Below are positions 37,366 to 47,462 of a stretch of 59,711 nucleotides of DNA, piece after piece (the first letter of the stretch is position 1; every line of letters begins with the position of its first letter). The DNA comes from Deltaproteobacteria bacterium (lineage in GTDB: Bacteria; Desulfobacterota; Desulfarculia; Adiutricales; Adiutricaceae). The position numbers and the translations under genes were made by a program. The notes under the pieces were generated by a model. That model did no database searches, was not told the DNA's origin, and saw only the letters and a program-made list of their open reading frames with translations. The DNA lies in NCBI GenBank assembly GCA_031276865.1, contig JAISMF010000058.1:1-59711 (forward strand), read 5' to 3'.

Positions 37366-38682
37366 ATGGATTATCCAGAAAATTTAATTGTCACTTGGGG
37401 AAAAGAAACTGTTGGTTTTTTACATCAAAAACCTAAACAAGGTAGTTTTACCTTTCAATATGATGATAATTGGCTCGATAATAACTTTCCTCCCATCTCC
37501 TTTTCTTTGCCTCTTAGAAACGAACCTTATAACTGGGAAGATTGTATTAATTTTTTTCAGAATTTAATACCGGAAGGTGATTCTTTAAATAATATCGCCA
37601 CGTATAAAAGATTATCTACAAACAATATTTATGACTTTTTAAGACGTTACGGCAAAGAATGCGCCGGAGCGTTGATAATTCATGATTCAAACGAAGAGAT
37701 AGATTATACAAATCATACATATATTGACGTAACCGACCAAATATTGGACGCTATCTCCAATCCGAAGAAAAAAGACATTAATCTACTCGTTTTAACCAAT
37801 GCGAGATTATCTTTAGCCGGCGCTCAAAATAAACTTCCCGTTCTTTTTAAAAAAGACAAATTTTACATACCGGCCAAAGATTCCATCGCCGCTACAACTC
37901 ATATCATTAAACCCGCTTCTACCAGATTTAAAAAATTACACATTAATGAAACTTTTTGTATGAAACTCGCCGAAGAATTGGGCCTTCCCGTGGCCAAATC
38001 GGATATATTAACTATAGATAAAGTGGATATTTACATTACTGAAAGATATGATAGAAAAATTATGTATGACGGCACTATTCAAAAATTGCATCAAGAAGAT
38101 TTTTGCCAGGCGTTAGGTTATCCTAACTCCAGAAAATACGAATCCAGCGGAGGTCCCGGCATAAAACAATGTTTAGATTTTATCATAAATAATGATATCA
38201 GCGATCAAACAACGGCTAAACTAAATTTTTCCAAACTCTTGATTTTTAATTTTATTATTGGCAATTGCGATGCGCATGCTAAAAATATTTCAATATTATA
38301 TGATTTTGATGATAAAAATATTATCAATCATAGTCTGGCTCCTTTTTATGACCTTGTTTCCACAAAAATCTATAAAAACTTATCTCGCGAACTTGCCATG
38401 TTCATCGGTAAAACAAAGGAACATGGATTACTTAGCAAAGAATCCATTAATATATTAATAGAAGATCTCCAATTTGAAAAAAAAGATTTTGGTGAAATGG
38501 CGTTTTCATTTATTCAAAATATTCAAAATTCAGTCCGAAAAATTATGAAAATATACAGTTCCCATGATGAAATATGTAAATTTCAGAAAGTTCTATACCG
38601 TATTATAAATACTAATTGTAAACTTTTTCTGAATCCCTTGCATAAACTATTACATTCACCAAAAAATAGACCTAGACCTTAG
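37366..38682 (+). CDS. hipA: HipA-like serine/threonine kinase toxin, no HipB partner seen
   Basis: 438 residues, near the E. coli HipA length (440). In HipA systems this kinase phosphorylates glutamyl-tRNA synthetase and triggers growth arrest; the antitoxin HipB represses it. Visible: N-terminal domain, Gly-rich SLAGAQNKLPV (149-159), ITERYDR (224-230), HQEDFCQ (242-248), catalytic loop IGNCDAHAKN with D302 and N307, and metal-binding APFYDL (D329). All key residues are kept, so it looks active. No helix-turn-helix gene precedes or overlaps it, which is unusual. Strongly AT-rich. Bracketed by element copies 3 (upstream) and 5 (downstream). Confidence 0.92.
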   Translation: MDYPENLIVTWGKETVGFLHQKPKQGSFTFQYDDNWLDNNFPPISFSLPLRNEPYNWEDCINFFQNLIPEGDSLNNIATYKRLSTNNIYDFLRRYGKECAGALIIHDSNEEIDYTNHTYIDVTDQILDAISNPKKKDINLLVLTNARLSLAGAQNKLPVLFKKDKFYIPAKDSIAATTHIIKPASTRFKKLHINETFCMKLAEELGLPVAKSDILTIDKVDIYITERYDRKIMYDGTIQKLHQEDFCQALGYPNSRKYESSGGPGIKQCLDFIINNDISDQTTAKLNFSKLLIFNFIIGNCDAHAKNISILYDFDDKNIINHSLAPFYDLVSTKIYKNLSRELAMFIGKTKEHGLLSKESINILIEDLQFEKKDFGEMAFSFIQNIQNSVRKIMKIYSSHDEICKFQKVLYRIINTNCKLFLNPLHKLLHSPKNRPRP

Positions 38683-38808
38683 TTATTATCCAAAAATTTA
38701 GATGTTTGTTTTTAATATTTATATCTAATTTATTCACACGTTCCATGACTCCCGCGGTACGGATACGACTAAATGAAACGATATTCGGATCTTTGCCAGA
38801 ATTTTTAG

Positions 38809-38900
38809 TATTACTCCAGTGGTTAAAAGTTAGAAAAATAAAATGAAATTGTCGCCCTCAATACATGATTTTTTCCTAATATTTACCATCCTGGATGATA
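38809..38900 (-). mobile_element. MITE-like inverted-repeat element, copy 5 (degenerate)
   Basis: 92 bp with the same length and TA flanks as the others but eroded ends (TATTACTCCAGTGG / CCATCCTGGATGATA). The interior TTAAAAGTTAGAAAAATAAA aligns with copies 1 and 2. It is the oldest-looking copy, about 126 bp after hipA. Confidence 0.55.
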
Positions 38901-39584
38901 TTTTGAAATAATATCTTTTATTAGAACTTGTTTTTCATATTCGAAATTGACGCTCATCGGAGAAAAACTTCCGTAGTTTTAATTTTATAAATTATTTAGC
39001 TAACGGACTATACGCTGTTGATAATTTCTTCCTAATTTAGTAAGAGACTCCCCCGCGATTTTCGCCGGTCGACTTTCCATAGACGAGTGAAAAGCGCCTT
39101 AGGCCGATTTCAGGGAAAAAGGATCACCCGCCCGGTGTGCGGACGCCTCCGTCCGTAACAGTCATCCGGTTTAAAACGGCTCCATCCCAGTAAAAAAATC
39201 TCCGATAAAGCTCCGCGCGCTCCACCGTACCTCCGCTTAGGCCAACGCCTCCTCTTTAGGATTGATGTTCCTGACAATCAAATTTGGCTTGATTTTGACA
39301 ATAGAGTTTGTCCCGATTTTGCTAATAACCTTGTTTAAGCAAGTCAAAATGCAGGAATTTGTCGCATTAATTATCTATTGACGCGACTGTAAAAAATTTC
39401 TGATGTTTGAAGACTTTAAAATAACACGCTATATAGTGTTCGGTAAATATTTTTCAAAACCAGACTTTTCGCAGACGCGTCAAATCTAAAAAAATTCACC
39501 CCCCCCTCGCCCGAAGGGCGAACCTGGGCGCCCCCTCGACCTTTCAAGCGGGAAAAATTCATCTAGGATTGTTTACCGGTGTTT
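38901..39584. other. Intergenic region
   Basis: About 680 bp between hipA's downstream element and the pentapeptide gene. No gene supported. An imperfect internal repetition of GATTTTG-containing sequence occurs at about 39290-39330. Confidence 0.35.
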
Positions 39585-39591
39585 TCACCGG
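39576..39591 (-). terminator. Hairpin overlapping the pentapeptide gene stop
   Basis: CCGGTG-TTTT-CACCGG across the stop codon. There is no T run after it on the minus strand, so termination activity is doubtful. Confidence 0.3.
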
Positions 39592-41576
39592 GCTTCCGGC
39601 CAGACGGCCGCGTGGGTGTCCGCGCCTTCCAGCTTAACCTCGTTTAAAACCGCCTCTCTGAAATCGACCTCCCTCAGAACCGCTTTTTTGAGGTTCACCT
39701 TGGTGAAGTCGGCGCCCTTTAAATTCGCGCGCCTTAGATCCGATTCCCGCATGTCGGTGCCGAAGACGTAGCAGTTCTCCAAATTGGCGTCCACAAGAGA
39801 GACCTTCTTCATGGCGGAGTCGAAGAGGTAGGCGTCGGCTAAATCCGCCCCGTCAAGCGACGCCATCACGAAATTGGCGAGCACGAAGCGGGCCCCGTTC
39901 AAAACGGCTCCGTTAAGGTCGGCTTTGAAAAACCTGGGCTCGTAGAAAAAGGAGTCCGTGAGATCGGCGTTTTTCATGGAAACGCCCCTAAGATCCAAGC
40001 CCTTTCCGTAGACCCAGCGGAAACTCGCCGAGTTTAGAGAAGACCAGCGAAGAGCGCTGTTTAGCATTTTAGAACCGGAAAAATCCGCCCCGTCCAAATT
40101 GGCCCGGGAAAGCCTCACCCGGTTGAAGTAGCTCTCCTGGAGATCCGCCCCCTCCAGAACGGCCCCCCTCATGGAGGAGTGGGAAAACACCGAGCGGGAC
40201 AAATTGGCCCCCCGCATGACGACCCCGCTCAAGTCGGAGTCCACTATCCGCGCCTTTTTCAAGACCGCCCCGCTGAAATCGGCCTCCTTCATCCTCACCT
40301 GGCAAAAGGAGGGGTCGCTGAAGACGGCTCCGGTGAAGTCGCTGCGGGAAAAGTCGGCCCCCTCGAAGATTATCTCCCGAAACCGGGCGAAACGCAGATC
40401 GAGTCCGCTTAGATCCGCCCAGCTTAGATCCTGCATGAAGAGCTCCAAGCGGTCGCCCTCCAAGCCTCCGGAGGAAAGCCAGCGGCGGTGGCTTTCAAAG
40501 AGGCGCTTGAAACGCTCCCTTTTTTTCTTGGAGGTGCCGTAGATGTTGAAGCCCCGGGAGTAGCTGGCGGCGTCCAGGACGGCCTCGGAGAAATCGGCGT
40601 GGGTTAAATCCACGCTCCGTAAATCGGCGCCCGTCAGATCCGCTCCGGCGAAGTTCGCCTGATCAAAATACGACTCCGAGAGATCCACCCCCTGAAGCGA
40701 GGCGGATTCCAAGTTGCTCTTCTCCAGTTTCACCCGCACCATTTTGGCGTCGTTTAGGCGGGCGTGCCTAAAATCGGCCTCGATTATGTCCGAGTCGCTC
40801 AAATCGGCGCTTATGAGCTCGGCGTTTTCCAGCGCGCACTTGACGATGTTCGATTTCCGCAGGTCCGCGCCGTTCAATTTGGCCGCTCCCAGATTGGAAT
40901 CGATAAAAACGGCCTCCCTTAAGTCGGCTCCGGTCAGATCGGCGTCGAAGAGGTAGGCGCGGCAGAGCTCCGCCCTCTTCAGATCGGCCCCCCCCAGCCG
41001 CGCGCCGCCTAGGTTCGCGCCCTCGAGGTTCGCGCCCCGGAGGTCGGCGGAGCGGAGGTTGGCCATGTAGAGGTCCACGAAGCTCAAGTCCAGCCCGGAG
41101 AGATCGAGGCGGCGCCCTTCCACGCCGTTGGAGTTGAGCCAGTTCAAGTGGGAGTCCAGCTTGGAGCGCAAATGGGCGCTGCGCTCCAGAGCCGTGCCGT
41201 AGACGGCGTAGTTGTCGGGCCATTTAACGGCGTGGATGACGGCCTCGTCTAAGACGGTGTTGAAAAGCCTGGCCTCCCGCAGGTCCGCGCCGGTCAGATC
41301 GGCGCCCGCGAGGGAGCAGTCGGAAAGGGAGCAGCGGTACATGTCGGCGCCGCTCAGATCGGCCCCCGAGAGGTCCGCCGCGTCCAGATTGGCGCCGGAG
41401 AGCCTGGCGTCCTTGAGCGAGCTGTTTTTAAAGTCCGCCCGGGAGAGATCCAGGCCGCTAAGATCGATCCCCCTCATGTCCACGCCCACGAGGTACAGCT
41501 TCGTCCCCTTCCAGCCGCGGGAATCCTTCCAGAGCTTGTGCTCCTCCAAGTAGGGAAGTAAGGTCTCTCTGTCCAT
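39585..41576 (-). CDS. Large pentapeptide-repeat protein with three modules
   Basis: 663 residues made almost entirely of A(D/N)LxX pentapeptide repeats, which fold as a right-handed quadrilateral beta helix. Three modules are visible, each opened by a short non-repeat linker of similar design: LEEHKLWKDSRGWKG at the N-terminus, LDSHLNWLNSNGVEGRRLDL and FESHRRWLSSGGLEGDRLEL. The latter two follow a YAVYGT/FNIYGT motif. No signal peptide or membrane segment. Some pentapeptide proteins mimic DNA and protect gyrase, but most have no known role, so none is assigned. Single gene; GC-rich like the core genome. Confidence 0.92.
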   Translation of the reverse strand: MDRETLLPYLEEHKLWKDSRGWKGTKLYLVGVDMRGIDLSGLDLSRADFKNSSLKDARLSGANLDAADLSGADLSGADMYRCSLSDCSLAGADLTGADLREARLFNTVLDEAVIHAVKWPDNYAVYGTALERSAHLRSKLDSHLNWLNSNGVEGRRLDLSGLDLSFVDLYMANLRSADLRGANLEGANLGGARLGGADLKRAELCRAYLFDADLTGADLREAVFIDSNLGAAKLNGADLRKSNIVKCALENAELISADLSDSDIIEADFRHARLNDAKMVRVKLEKSNLESASLQGVDLSESYFDQANFAGADLTGADLRSVDLTHADFSEAVLDAASYSRGFNIYGTSKKKRERFKRLFESHRRWLSSGGLEGDRLELFMQDLSWADLSGLDLRFARFREIIFEGADFSRSDFTGAVFSDPSFCQVRMKEADFSGAVLKKARIVDSDLSGVVMRGANLSRSVFSHSSMRGAVLEGADLQESYFNRVRLSRANLDGADFSGSKMLNSALRWSSLNSASFRWVYGKGLDLRGVSMKNADLTDSFFYEPRFFKADLNGAVLNGARFVLANFVMASLDGADLADAYLFDSAMKKVSLVDANLENCYVFGTDMRESDLRRANLKGADFTKVNLKKAVLREVDFREAVLNEVKLEGADTHAAVWPEAR

Positions 41577-41798
41577 GATCCTTTTAAACGCCGCCCTTTT
41601 CGCTCGTTTCCGACCGCCCGGCCCCCTTGGGGGCCTTACGGGTTCTTTTCCCCGCCGGGGCCTTTTCCCGCCGGAGGGCCCGGCGGGAACCGAAGGGCGG
41701 GGAACCGGCCTTACATAATTAGCATAGTCCGGCTCCGCTTTCCAGAGGAGGGGGGGGCTTCTTTTTGGGCGCTCTTTTAAAAAGAGGAGGGCCCGCCC

Positions 41799-42908
41799 TT
41801 AGGAAGCGGCTCCCGCGGCCGGGGGCTTTCCGGCCGCGGGAGAGGCCGCGGAGGCCTTTATCCGCTCCAAAAGTTTTAAAACCTCCTCTTCCACGTAGGA
41901 GCTGTCCAAAGAGAGGATCCAGCGCTCGTTGAACTTCCGGCCGGAGCGCATGGAGCGCGCGATGTTTAGATCCTTGTAAAGGGAAAGCGAAAGCGGCCCC
42001 CGGGGCCCGGCCCGGAAGGGATCGGAGATGGCGAAGAGCATGACCGCCGGGACCTTGAGGGCGTCGGCCAAATGCCCGGGAAAGGAATCGGAGCCGAGGG
42101 TGAGACGGGAGCGGCGGATGAGCTCGGCCACGCCCAAGAGCCCCAAGTCCGGAGCCAGGATCAGGCCCTCTTTTTTTAAAAGCGGCCTAAGGGCCTCCCT
42201 TTGGAGGTCGCCGTGCCCCAACAACACCGCGGGTTCGCCCGTCTTCAAAAAGAGCCCGCGGCCCAAAGCGGCGTAGCGCTCCAGGGGCCAGCGCTTGGCG
42301 GGAAGCGAGGCCCCGGGGGCGAAGAGGAGGTAGCCATGCGGCTTAAGGGCCTCCCGGGAGAGGAAGCCCTCCAGGAGGTCTTGGTCCCGCCCGGTCAATT
42401 TGGGGAGAGGTATCTCCGGATCATCGTCCCGGAGGGCCGCGAGGCTTCCCGGCTTTACGGCCTCCAGTAACTCCAGATAGCGCTCCGAAACGCGCCGGGA
42501 CTTGGGCCGCGCCAAGATGTTGTTTAAAAAGGGGGCGAGCTCCCGGCCCTGGCCCCGGGCGAAGCCCGCCCGCCGGGGGGCGCCGCTTAAAAAGGCCAAA
42601 ACCGCGCTTTTGGTGAGCGACTGGGGGTCGAAGGCCAGATTGATTTCCTGCTTGCGCAGATCTTTTTTCAGCTCCCACAACCGGGAGGGGCTCTTTAAAA
42701 AACCCTTCCGGACAACCAGCCACCAATCCAAGAGGGGGTTTTCCACGATGAAAGGGGAGGATTCCTCCTCCACCGCCCAGCCCAGACGGACCTTGGGGAA
42801 GAGCTTACGGACCCCGGCCCCGAGCTTGAGGGTCTGCACGGTGTCGCCAACCGCCGAGAGCCTCACGATCAAGACCTTCTCCCCGTCCTCCAAAAGGTAG
42901 GGCGCCAT
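41799..42908 (-). CDS. Glycosyltransferase family 9 (heptosyltransferase-like)
   Basis: 369 residues. GT-B fold heptosyltransferase type: N-terminal VLIVRLSAVGDTVQTL, central LLFAPGASLPAKRWPLERYAALG, and GSDSFPGHLADALKVPAVMLFA, which is the ADP-heptose-binding region of WaaC/WaaF-like enzymes. It would transfer heptose to the lipid A-Kdo core at the cytoplasmic face. It starts 3 nt after the hybrid kinase stop, so it is probably co-transcribed. The C-terminal 20 residues are Ala/Pro-rich. WaaC or a related core enzyme cannot be told apart here. Confidence 0.88.
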   Translation of the reverse strand: MAPYLLEDGEKVLIVRLSAVGDTVQTLKLGAGVRKLFPKVRLGWAVEEESSPFIVENPLLDWWLVVRKGFLKSPSRLWELKKDLRKQEINLAFDPQSLTKSAVLAFLSGAPRRAGFARGQGRELAPFLNNILARPKSRRVSERYLELLEAVKPGSLAALRDDDPEIPLPKLTGRDQDLLEGFLSREALKPHGYLLFAPGASLPAKRWPLERYAALGRGLFLKTGEPAVLLGHGDLQREALRPLLKKEGLILAPDLGLLGVAELIRRSRLTLGSDSFPGHLADALKVPAVMLFAISDPFRAGPRGPLSLSLYKDLNIARSMRSGRKFNERWILSLDSSYVEEEVLKLLERIKASAASPAAGKPPAAGAAS

Positions 42909-42911
42909 CTC

Positions 42912-45900
42912 TTAAACGGGCTCCCGGGCCGCGAGGGGGGGTTGCGGGTCGCGGTCCTTTTCCGGAGGATCCCCCGCGCCCTCGGGGGCGCCTTCGGGGG
43001 CGGGCGCCTCCGGCGCCTCCGGCGCTTCCGCGGGGAGGGGGTCCGCTTCCTTAGCCGCCCGGGGCCCGTATTCTTCGGGTCCTTCCTCCTTTAGAGGGTC
43101 GGAGGCGGGGTCATGCCCGCTTCCCGCCCATTTGGCGATGGTTTTAAAGAGCTCGGAGACGTCTATGGGCTTGTTGATGTGGTCGTTCATGCCGGCCTTG
43201 ACGCTTAGCTCCTTGTCCCCGCTCATGGCGTGGGCCGTCATGGCCACGATGGGGAGCTTTTCAAAGCCGGGAAGCTTCCTTATCTCCCGGGTGGCCTCGA
43301 AGCCGTCCATTTCCGGCATCTGGATGTCCATTAAAACCAGGCTGAATTCCTCTTCCCGGACCATTTTCACGGCCTCGAGGCCGTTGTTCGCGATCGACAC
43401 CAGGAAGCCCGCCTTTTTGAGGATGCGGCTCGCGACCAGCTGGTTCACCTCGTTGTCCTCCACCAGCAAAATCTTGGATCCTTGGAGGTGTTTCACCAAA
43501 TCCCCGTGATCCCGGGTTTTGGGGCTCTTCTTGGCCATGGGCTTCCCTTGGAAGACCAGCTCCCTTAAAACCTCGTGGAGGGCCTTGAGGGTGAAGGGTT
43601 TGGTGATGACGGCCTTGGCCCCCAGCTCCTCCATGGTCTTCTGCTGCGAATAAGAGCTCGGTCCCTGGATGAGCATGGCCGTGAAGGGCGGCGGCAGACC
43701 CTCCTTGTCGTAGAGGGAAAGGAGCCTTTTAACCGTCTCCGGACCGTCCCATTCCGGCATGTTCCAGTCCACCACCAAAAGCTCGGGGAGCTTCGCCCCC
43801 TTGGCGGTGGAAAGAGCCTGGATCAGCCCCAGGGCCTGTTCCCCGGATCGGGCCTTTTTCAAATCGAAGCCCAAAGAGATGAGAGAGGTCGAAAGGACGT
43901 TTAAGGAGGCCTGGTTGTCGTCCACCGCGAGGACGCTCACGCCGTGGAAGTCTTGGGGCTTGGGCTGCCTTACCCACTTGTCCTTAAGCCCGAAGCGGCA
44001 GGTGAAGGTGAAGGTGGAGCCTTTGCCGGGAATGGATTCGCAGCCGACGCGCCCGTCCATCATCTCCACCAGCCTCTTGGTGATGGTGAGCCCCAGACCC
44101 GTCCCCCCGAAGCGCCGCGTGGTGGAGCTGTCCCCTTGGCTGAAGGGGGTGAAGAGCCGGGAGATCTGCTCCGGGGTGAGGCCGATGCCGGTGTCCTTCA
44201 CGGTGGCCCTCAGGGTGACCGAAAGGGGGATCTCCTCGATGAACTCCGCCTTGACTCCCACGTCCCCTTCCTGAGTGAACTTCACGGCGTTGGAGAGGAG
44301 GTTCACCAGGATCTGCTGGAGCCTGACCGGATCCCCCACGAAGGGGGGGATGCGCATCTCCGGCATGTCCAGCCATAAATCCAGATTCTTCTCGGAAGCC
44401 CGCATGCTCTGGAGTTCCAATGTCTCGGTTAAAACGGCCTCCAGCGAGAACTCCGTCTTCTCCATCTCCAGTTTGCCGGCCTCTATTTTGGAAAAGTCCA
44501 ATATGTCGTTGATTATGCGCAAAAGCGCCTGGGCCGCCGACTGGGTGCGCTCGATGTACTCCTGCTGCTGCAAGGAGAGCTCGGTTTCCAAAGCGAGATG
44601 GGTGAGCCCGAGGATGGCGTTCATGGGGGTTCTTATCTCGTGGCTCATGTTGGCCAAAAACTCGCTCTTGGCCCGAGTCGAGGCCTCGGCCTGCTCCCGG
44701 GCGGTGGAGAGGGCCTCCTCCTTTTCCGCCATTTCGGTTACGTCCATGAGCCAGTACATGAGCCCGATGTCGCCCGAGTAGTCGGTTTTAAAGGCGTTTA
44801 GGAGCATATGGAGGACCTTTCCGGAGCGGCTGTTCACCAAAACGTGGTGCCAGCTGATCTTCCCCTTGCGCTCGATGGTCTTTTTCACATAGTCCCCGTC
44901 GCCCGAGACGTGGTAGATGGAATCCATCAGGTCACCCGGGTTCAGGGCCAAAGTCTTGCGGGCGAAGGGGGTGATGAAGCGCACCCGGTCGTCCACGGTG
45001 ATGAGGAAGCTCACCGGACTGTTGTCCAGGATCTTCCGCAAAAGGGTCCTCTCCCTTTCCAGCTCCGCCTCGGTCGCCTTTAAATCCCTTTGATCCTCCG
45101 CGAAGGTGACGAGCACGCTCTCCCCTCCCCGGGAAAGCTTCGCGACCGTCACGTGCATCTGCACCGGATCCCCCTCCAAGGTCTGGAAGAGCCACTCGAA
45201 GTGGGTGTAGCCCTCCCTTACGCCCTTTTCCAGGTGATGCCGAAAGGCCGCCCCGGACTCCTGGCCGTCCGGCTGGTAGGGCGGAGACAAGTCGGGGAAG
45301 TAGGCGAAGTAGGATTCCTTGCTGGGGAGTTTGAACATGTGGGTGACGGCCTGGTTGCACTCCACCATCTCCAAGGAGTCGTTCCAGACCGTGCAGACCA
45401 CGGGAAGGGAGTCCAGCATGAGGCCGTAGTAGCCGTCCCGGGAAAAGGCGCCTAAGAATCCTTTTTTTCCGTCCTTCCAAGCGTACGCCCCGTCCGCGGC
45501 CCGGAAAAGCCCGCCCGGGGCCCGGCCCTCCCGCTCCGAACCCTCGCCTTGGGCGTCCCCGCCGCCGAAGACGAAGCCGGGATCCCTCACGTCCGCCTCC
45601 CGCACGATCACGGTGACGCGCAGATCCCTTTCCTCCTCCGCGGCCCAAAAGGAGCTCACCCGGCTCTTCCAGGCCCCGACCCCGGCGTCGTAGAGGAGGT
45701 GCGGAATCTTGAGGCTTTTAATCCTTCCCAGGGATAAGTCGGAAAAGGCCCGATAAAGCGCCTCCGCGTCCCCCGGGTGGATGATTTCGGAGAGGAAGGC
45801 CTCCCCGTTTTCCGGGGCCACCTCGGGGAGGCCTAAAGAGTCCAGAAAACCCGGCGCGAAGGTGACGACGGCCTTGGGCTCGTCGTCGTCGTCTTTCCCG

Positions 45901-46772
45901 CCGCGGCCCGCCTCATCCCCCACGGCGTCCGTGGAGAGAACCCCGGGCTTCATGAAGCCCACCGCCCCGAAGTCCATCTCCTCGAAGACTATCTTCGGGC
46001 GATCGTCGTCGAAGCGTTTCTTGGGTTTCTTCGAGGAAACCGGCCGGGGGGTGAATTTAAAAGCCGGCGCCGGGGCGGGGGGGGCGGGATCCTTGGCGCC
46101 CTCCGCCGGGTCCGCCCTGGGCGGGGGCGGGGCTCCTGAAGCCTCCGGATCGCCGGAGGCGCCCGGAAGGGCCGAGTCTTCCGACCCGGGCTGATGGAGC
46201 CCCCCCCCCGAAGGAGGGAGTTCCGGAACGCGCCCCGCAGCCCCCCCTTGGTCCCTGGGAGAACGATCCTTTCCGGGGAGGGCGGCGTCCAGGCCTTCGC
46301 CGGGTCCGGCGGGAGCCGCGGAGGCGCCAGGGCCCGGGGCGGCGGGGGGAATGGACGCGGCGGGGGGATTGGAGGGGGAGGGGAGGCTGAAGGCGGAGGA
46401 AGGGCTTAAGGCCAAGGGGGCTTCGCCCGGGGCTTCCGGAGCCGCCGGAGAGGGGGGGGAGGCCTCGGGACACAAGGGATCCGGGGCTTTTTCGGCGGCC
46501 GAGGCGCTAAGAGGAGCCGCGGCGATGACCGCTTCCCGAGCCTGAACCGTCTCCTGAACTCGTCTTGGATCCGGCCCTTTATCCGGCGCTGAAGCTTGTC
46601 CCGGCTCCGCCGGCCCCTTCCCCCCCGAAGACCCCTCCGCTCCGCATCCGGCCTTCTCCCGATTTTTGAGGACGATTTCCACCCAGCTCATGCCGCCGGC
46701 GGCTAAAGCCCGGCGCGTCCGGAACAAGGGCCCAGAATCATCGGCTATGGCGTAGGTGATTTTCCAGCTCAT
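42912..46772 (-). CDS. Cytoplasmic hybrid sensor histidine kinase with two receiver domains
   Basis: 1286 residues. After about 35 residues comes a 200-residue Pro/Ala/Gly-rich disordered segment (45-250). A region of PAS-like domains follows (about 440-560 and 570-680), then HisKA with H711 in [10 protein letters not shown], HATPase_c with NLLSNAVKF (825-832), DTGIG (860-864) and GTGLG (890-894). Receiver 1 (about 945-1070) has D1002 and K1058. Receiver 2 (about 1100-1215) has D1149 and K1201. A second Pro/Glu-rich tail ends the protein. No membrane segment, so it senses a cytoplasmic signal. There is no Hpt domain, so phosphotransfer needs an outside partner. Overlap with heptosyltransferase transcription is unusual. 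Confidence 0.93.
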   Translation of the reverse strand: MSWKITYAIADDSGPLFRTRRALAAGGMSWVEIVLKNREKAGCGAEGSSGGKGPAEPGQASAPDKGPDPRRVQETVQAREAVIAAAPLSASAAEKAPDPLCPEASPPSPAAPEAPGEAPLALSPSSAFSLPSPSNPPAASIPPAAPGPGASAAPAGPGEGLDAALPGKDRSPRDQGGAAGRVPELPPSGGGLHQPGSEDSALPGASGDPEASGAPPPPRADPAEGAKDPAPPAPAPAFKFTPRPVSSKKPKKRFDDDRPKIVFEEMDFGAVGFMKPGVLSTDAVGDEAGRGGKDDDDEPKAVVTFAPGFLDSLGLPEVAPENGEAFLSEIIHPGDAEALYRAFSDLSLGRIKSLKIPHLLYDAGVGAWKSRVSSFWAAEEERDLRVTVIVREADVRDPGFVFGGGDAQGEGSEREGRAPGGLFRAADGAYAWKDGKKGFLGAFSRDGYYGLMLDSLPVVCTVWNDSLEMVECNQAVTHMFKLPSKESYFAYFPDLSPPYQPDGQESGAAFRHHLEKGVREGYTHFEWLFQTLEGDPVQMHVTVAKLSRGGESVLVTFAEDQRDLKATEAELERERTLLRKILDNSPVSFLITVDDRVRFITPFARKTLALNPGDLMDSIYHVSGDGDYVKKTIERKGKISWHHVLVNSRSGKVLHMLLNAFKTDYSGDIGLMYWLMDVTEMAEKEEALSTAREQAEASTRAKSEFLANMSHEIRTPMNAILGLTHLALETELSLQQQEYIERTQSAAQALLRIINDILDFSKIEAGKLEMEKTEFSLEAVLTETLELQSMRASEKNLDLWLDMPEMRIPPFVGDPVRLQQILVNLLSNAVKFTQEGDVGVKAEFIEEIPLSVTLRATVKDTGIGLTPEQISRLFTPFSQGDSSTTRRFGGTGLGLTITKRLVEMMDGRVGCESIPGKGSTFTFTCRFGLKDKWVRQPKPQDFHGVSVLAVDDNQASLNVLSTSLISLGFDLKKARSGEQALGLIQALSTAKGAKLPELLVVDWNMPEWDGPETVKRLLSLYDKEGLPPPFTAMLIQGPSSYSQQKTMEELGAKAVITKPFTLKALHEVLRELVFQGKPMAKKSPKTRDHGDLVKHLQGSKILLVEDNEVNQLVASRILKKAGFLVSIANNGLEAVKMVREEEFSLVLMDIQMPEMDGFEATREIRKLPGFEKLPIVAMTAHAMSGDKELSVKAGMNDHINKPIDVSELFKTIAKWAGSGHDPASDPLKEEGPEEYGPRAAKEADPLPAEAPEAPEAPAPEGAPEGAGDPPEKDRDPQPPLAAREPV

Positions 46773-47462
46773 ACGACGGATGTGTTTCTTTAACAGGCGC
46801 GCCCGGGACGGATTGCGGAAAGACGAAACGGCGCGCCTCCGCGCGAAGGCTAGCGCTATTATATATTTTACCTCTTTTCGCCCTGAATCTCATTGAAAAA
46901 ACCACCGCCCCCGCCTTGATTCCCCGTAAACGGCCCCTAACCCCCAAGCCGGAAACGCGGCCGAAAAGGCCTCCCCCCGCTAAAATCCCCGCCCGTAAAA
47001 AAACCCGGCGAGACGCCCCGAAGCCTTCCCGGCCCCCTAGGAATCCCCCTATTCCGCCCGGGGCGAAAAAGGAGGGGACTCTTGGGGATGGAGGAATAAG
47101 GCGTCCCGCCGGAAGGGAGCCGGAAGGAGGATAAGGGTTCGGCGCCGGAGCGGGAGAGAAAACGGGAGCGGGAGGGGAAGAGGGAGCGAATGGGAGAGGA
47201 AGCGGGAGTGGAAGAGGAAGCGGAAAAACCGGGGACCAACCCGGGAGCGGGAAGAAACGGCGCCGGGAGGGAATAAGGAGGGAATAGGCGGAGGGAGCTG
47301 GGAAAAGGGAGCGACCCTAAGCGGACGAAAAGGTCCGGGTCTGGGCGAAAAAACGAGGACGGAAGGATTCCGGTTTTTCGAAAATAGCCCCGCTAAGGCC
47401 GGACACGCTGGCCGAATAGGCTTACCGGATACGCTGCATGAACCCCTCACGGGGAAACGTTG
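46773..47462. other. Intergenic region with purine-rich tract
   Basis: About 690 bp. 47146-47230 is nearly all G and A on the plus strand, built of GGGAGCGGGA-like units with some irregularity. No gene is supported. Confidence 0.45.
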
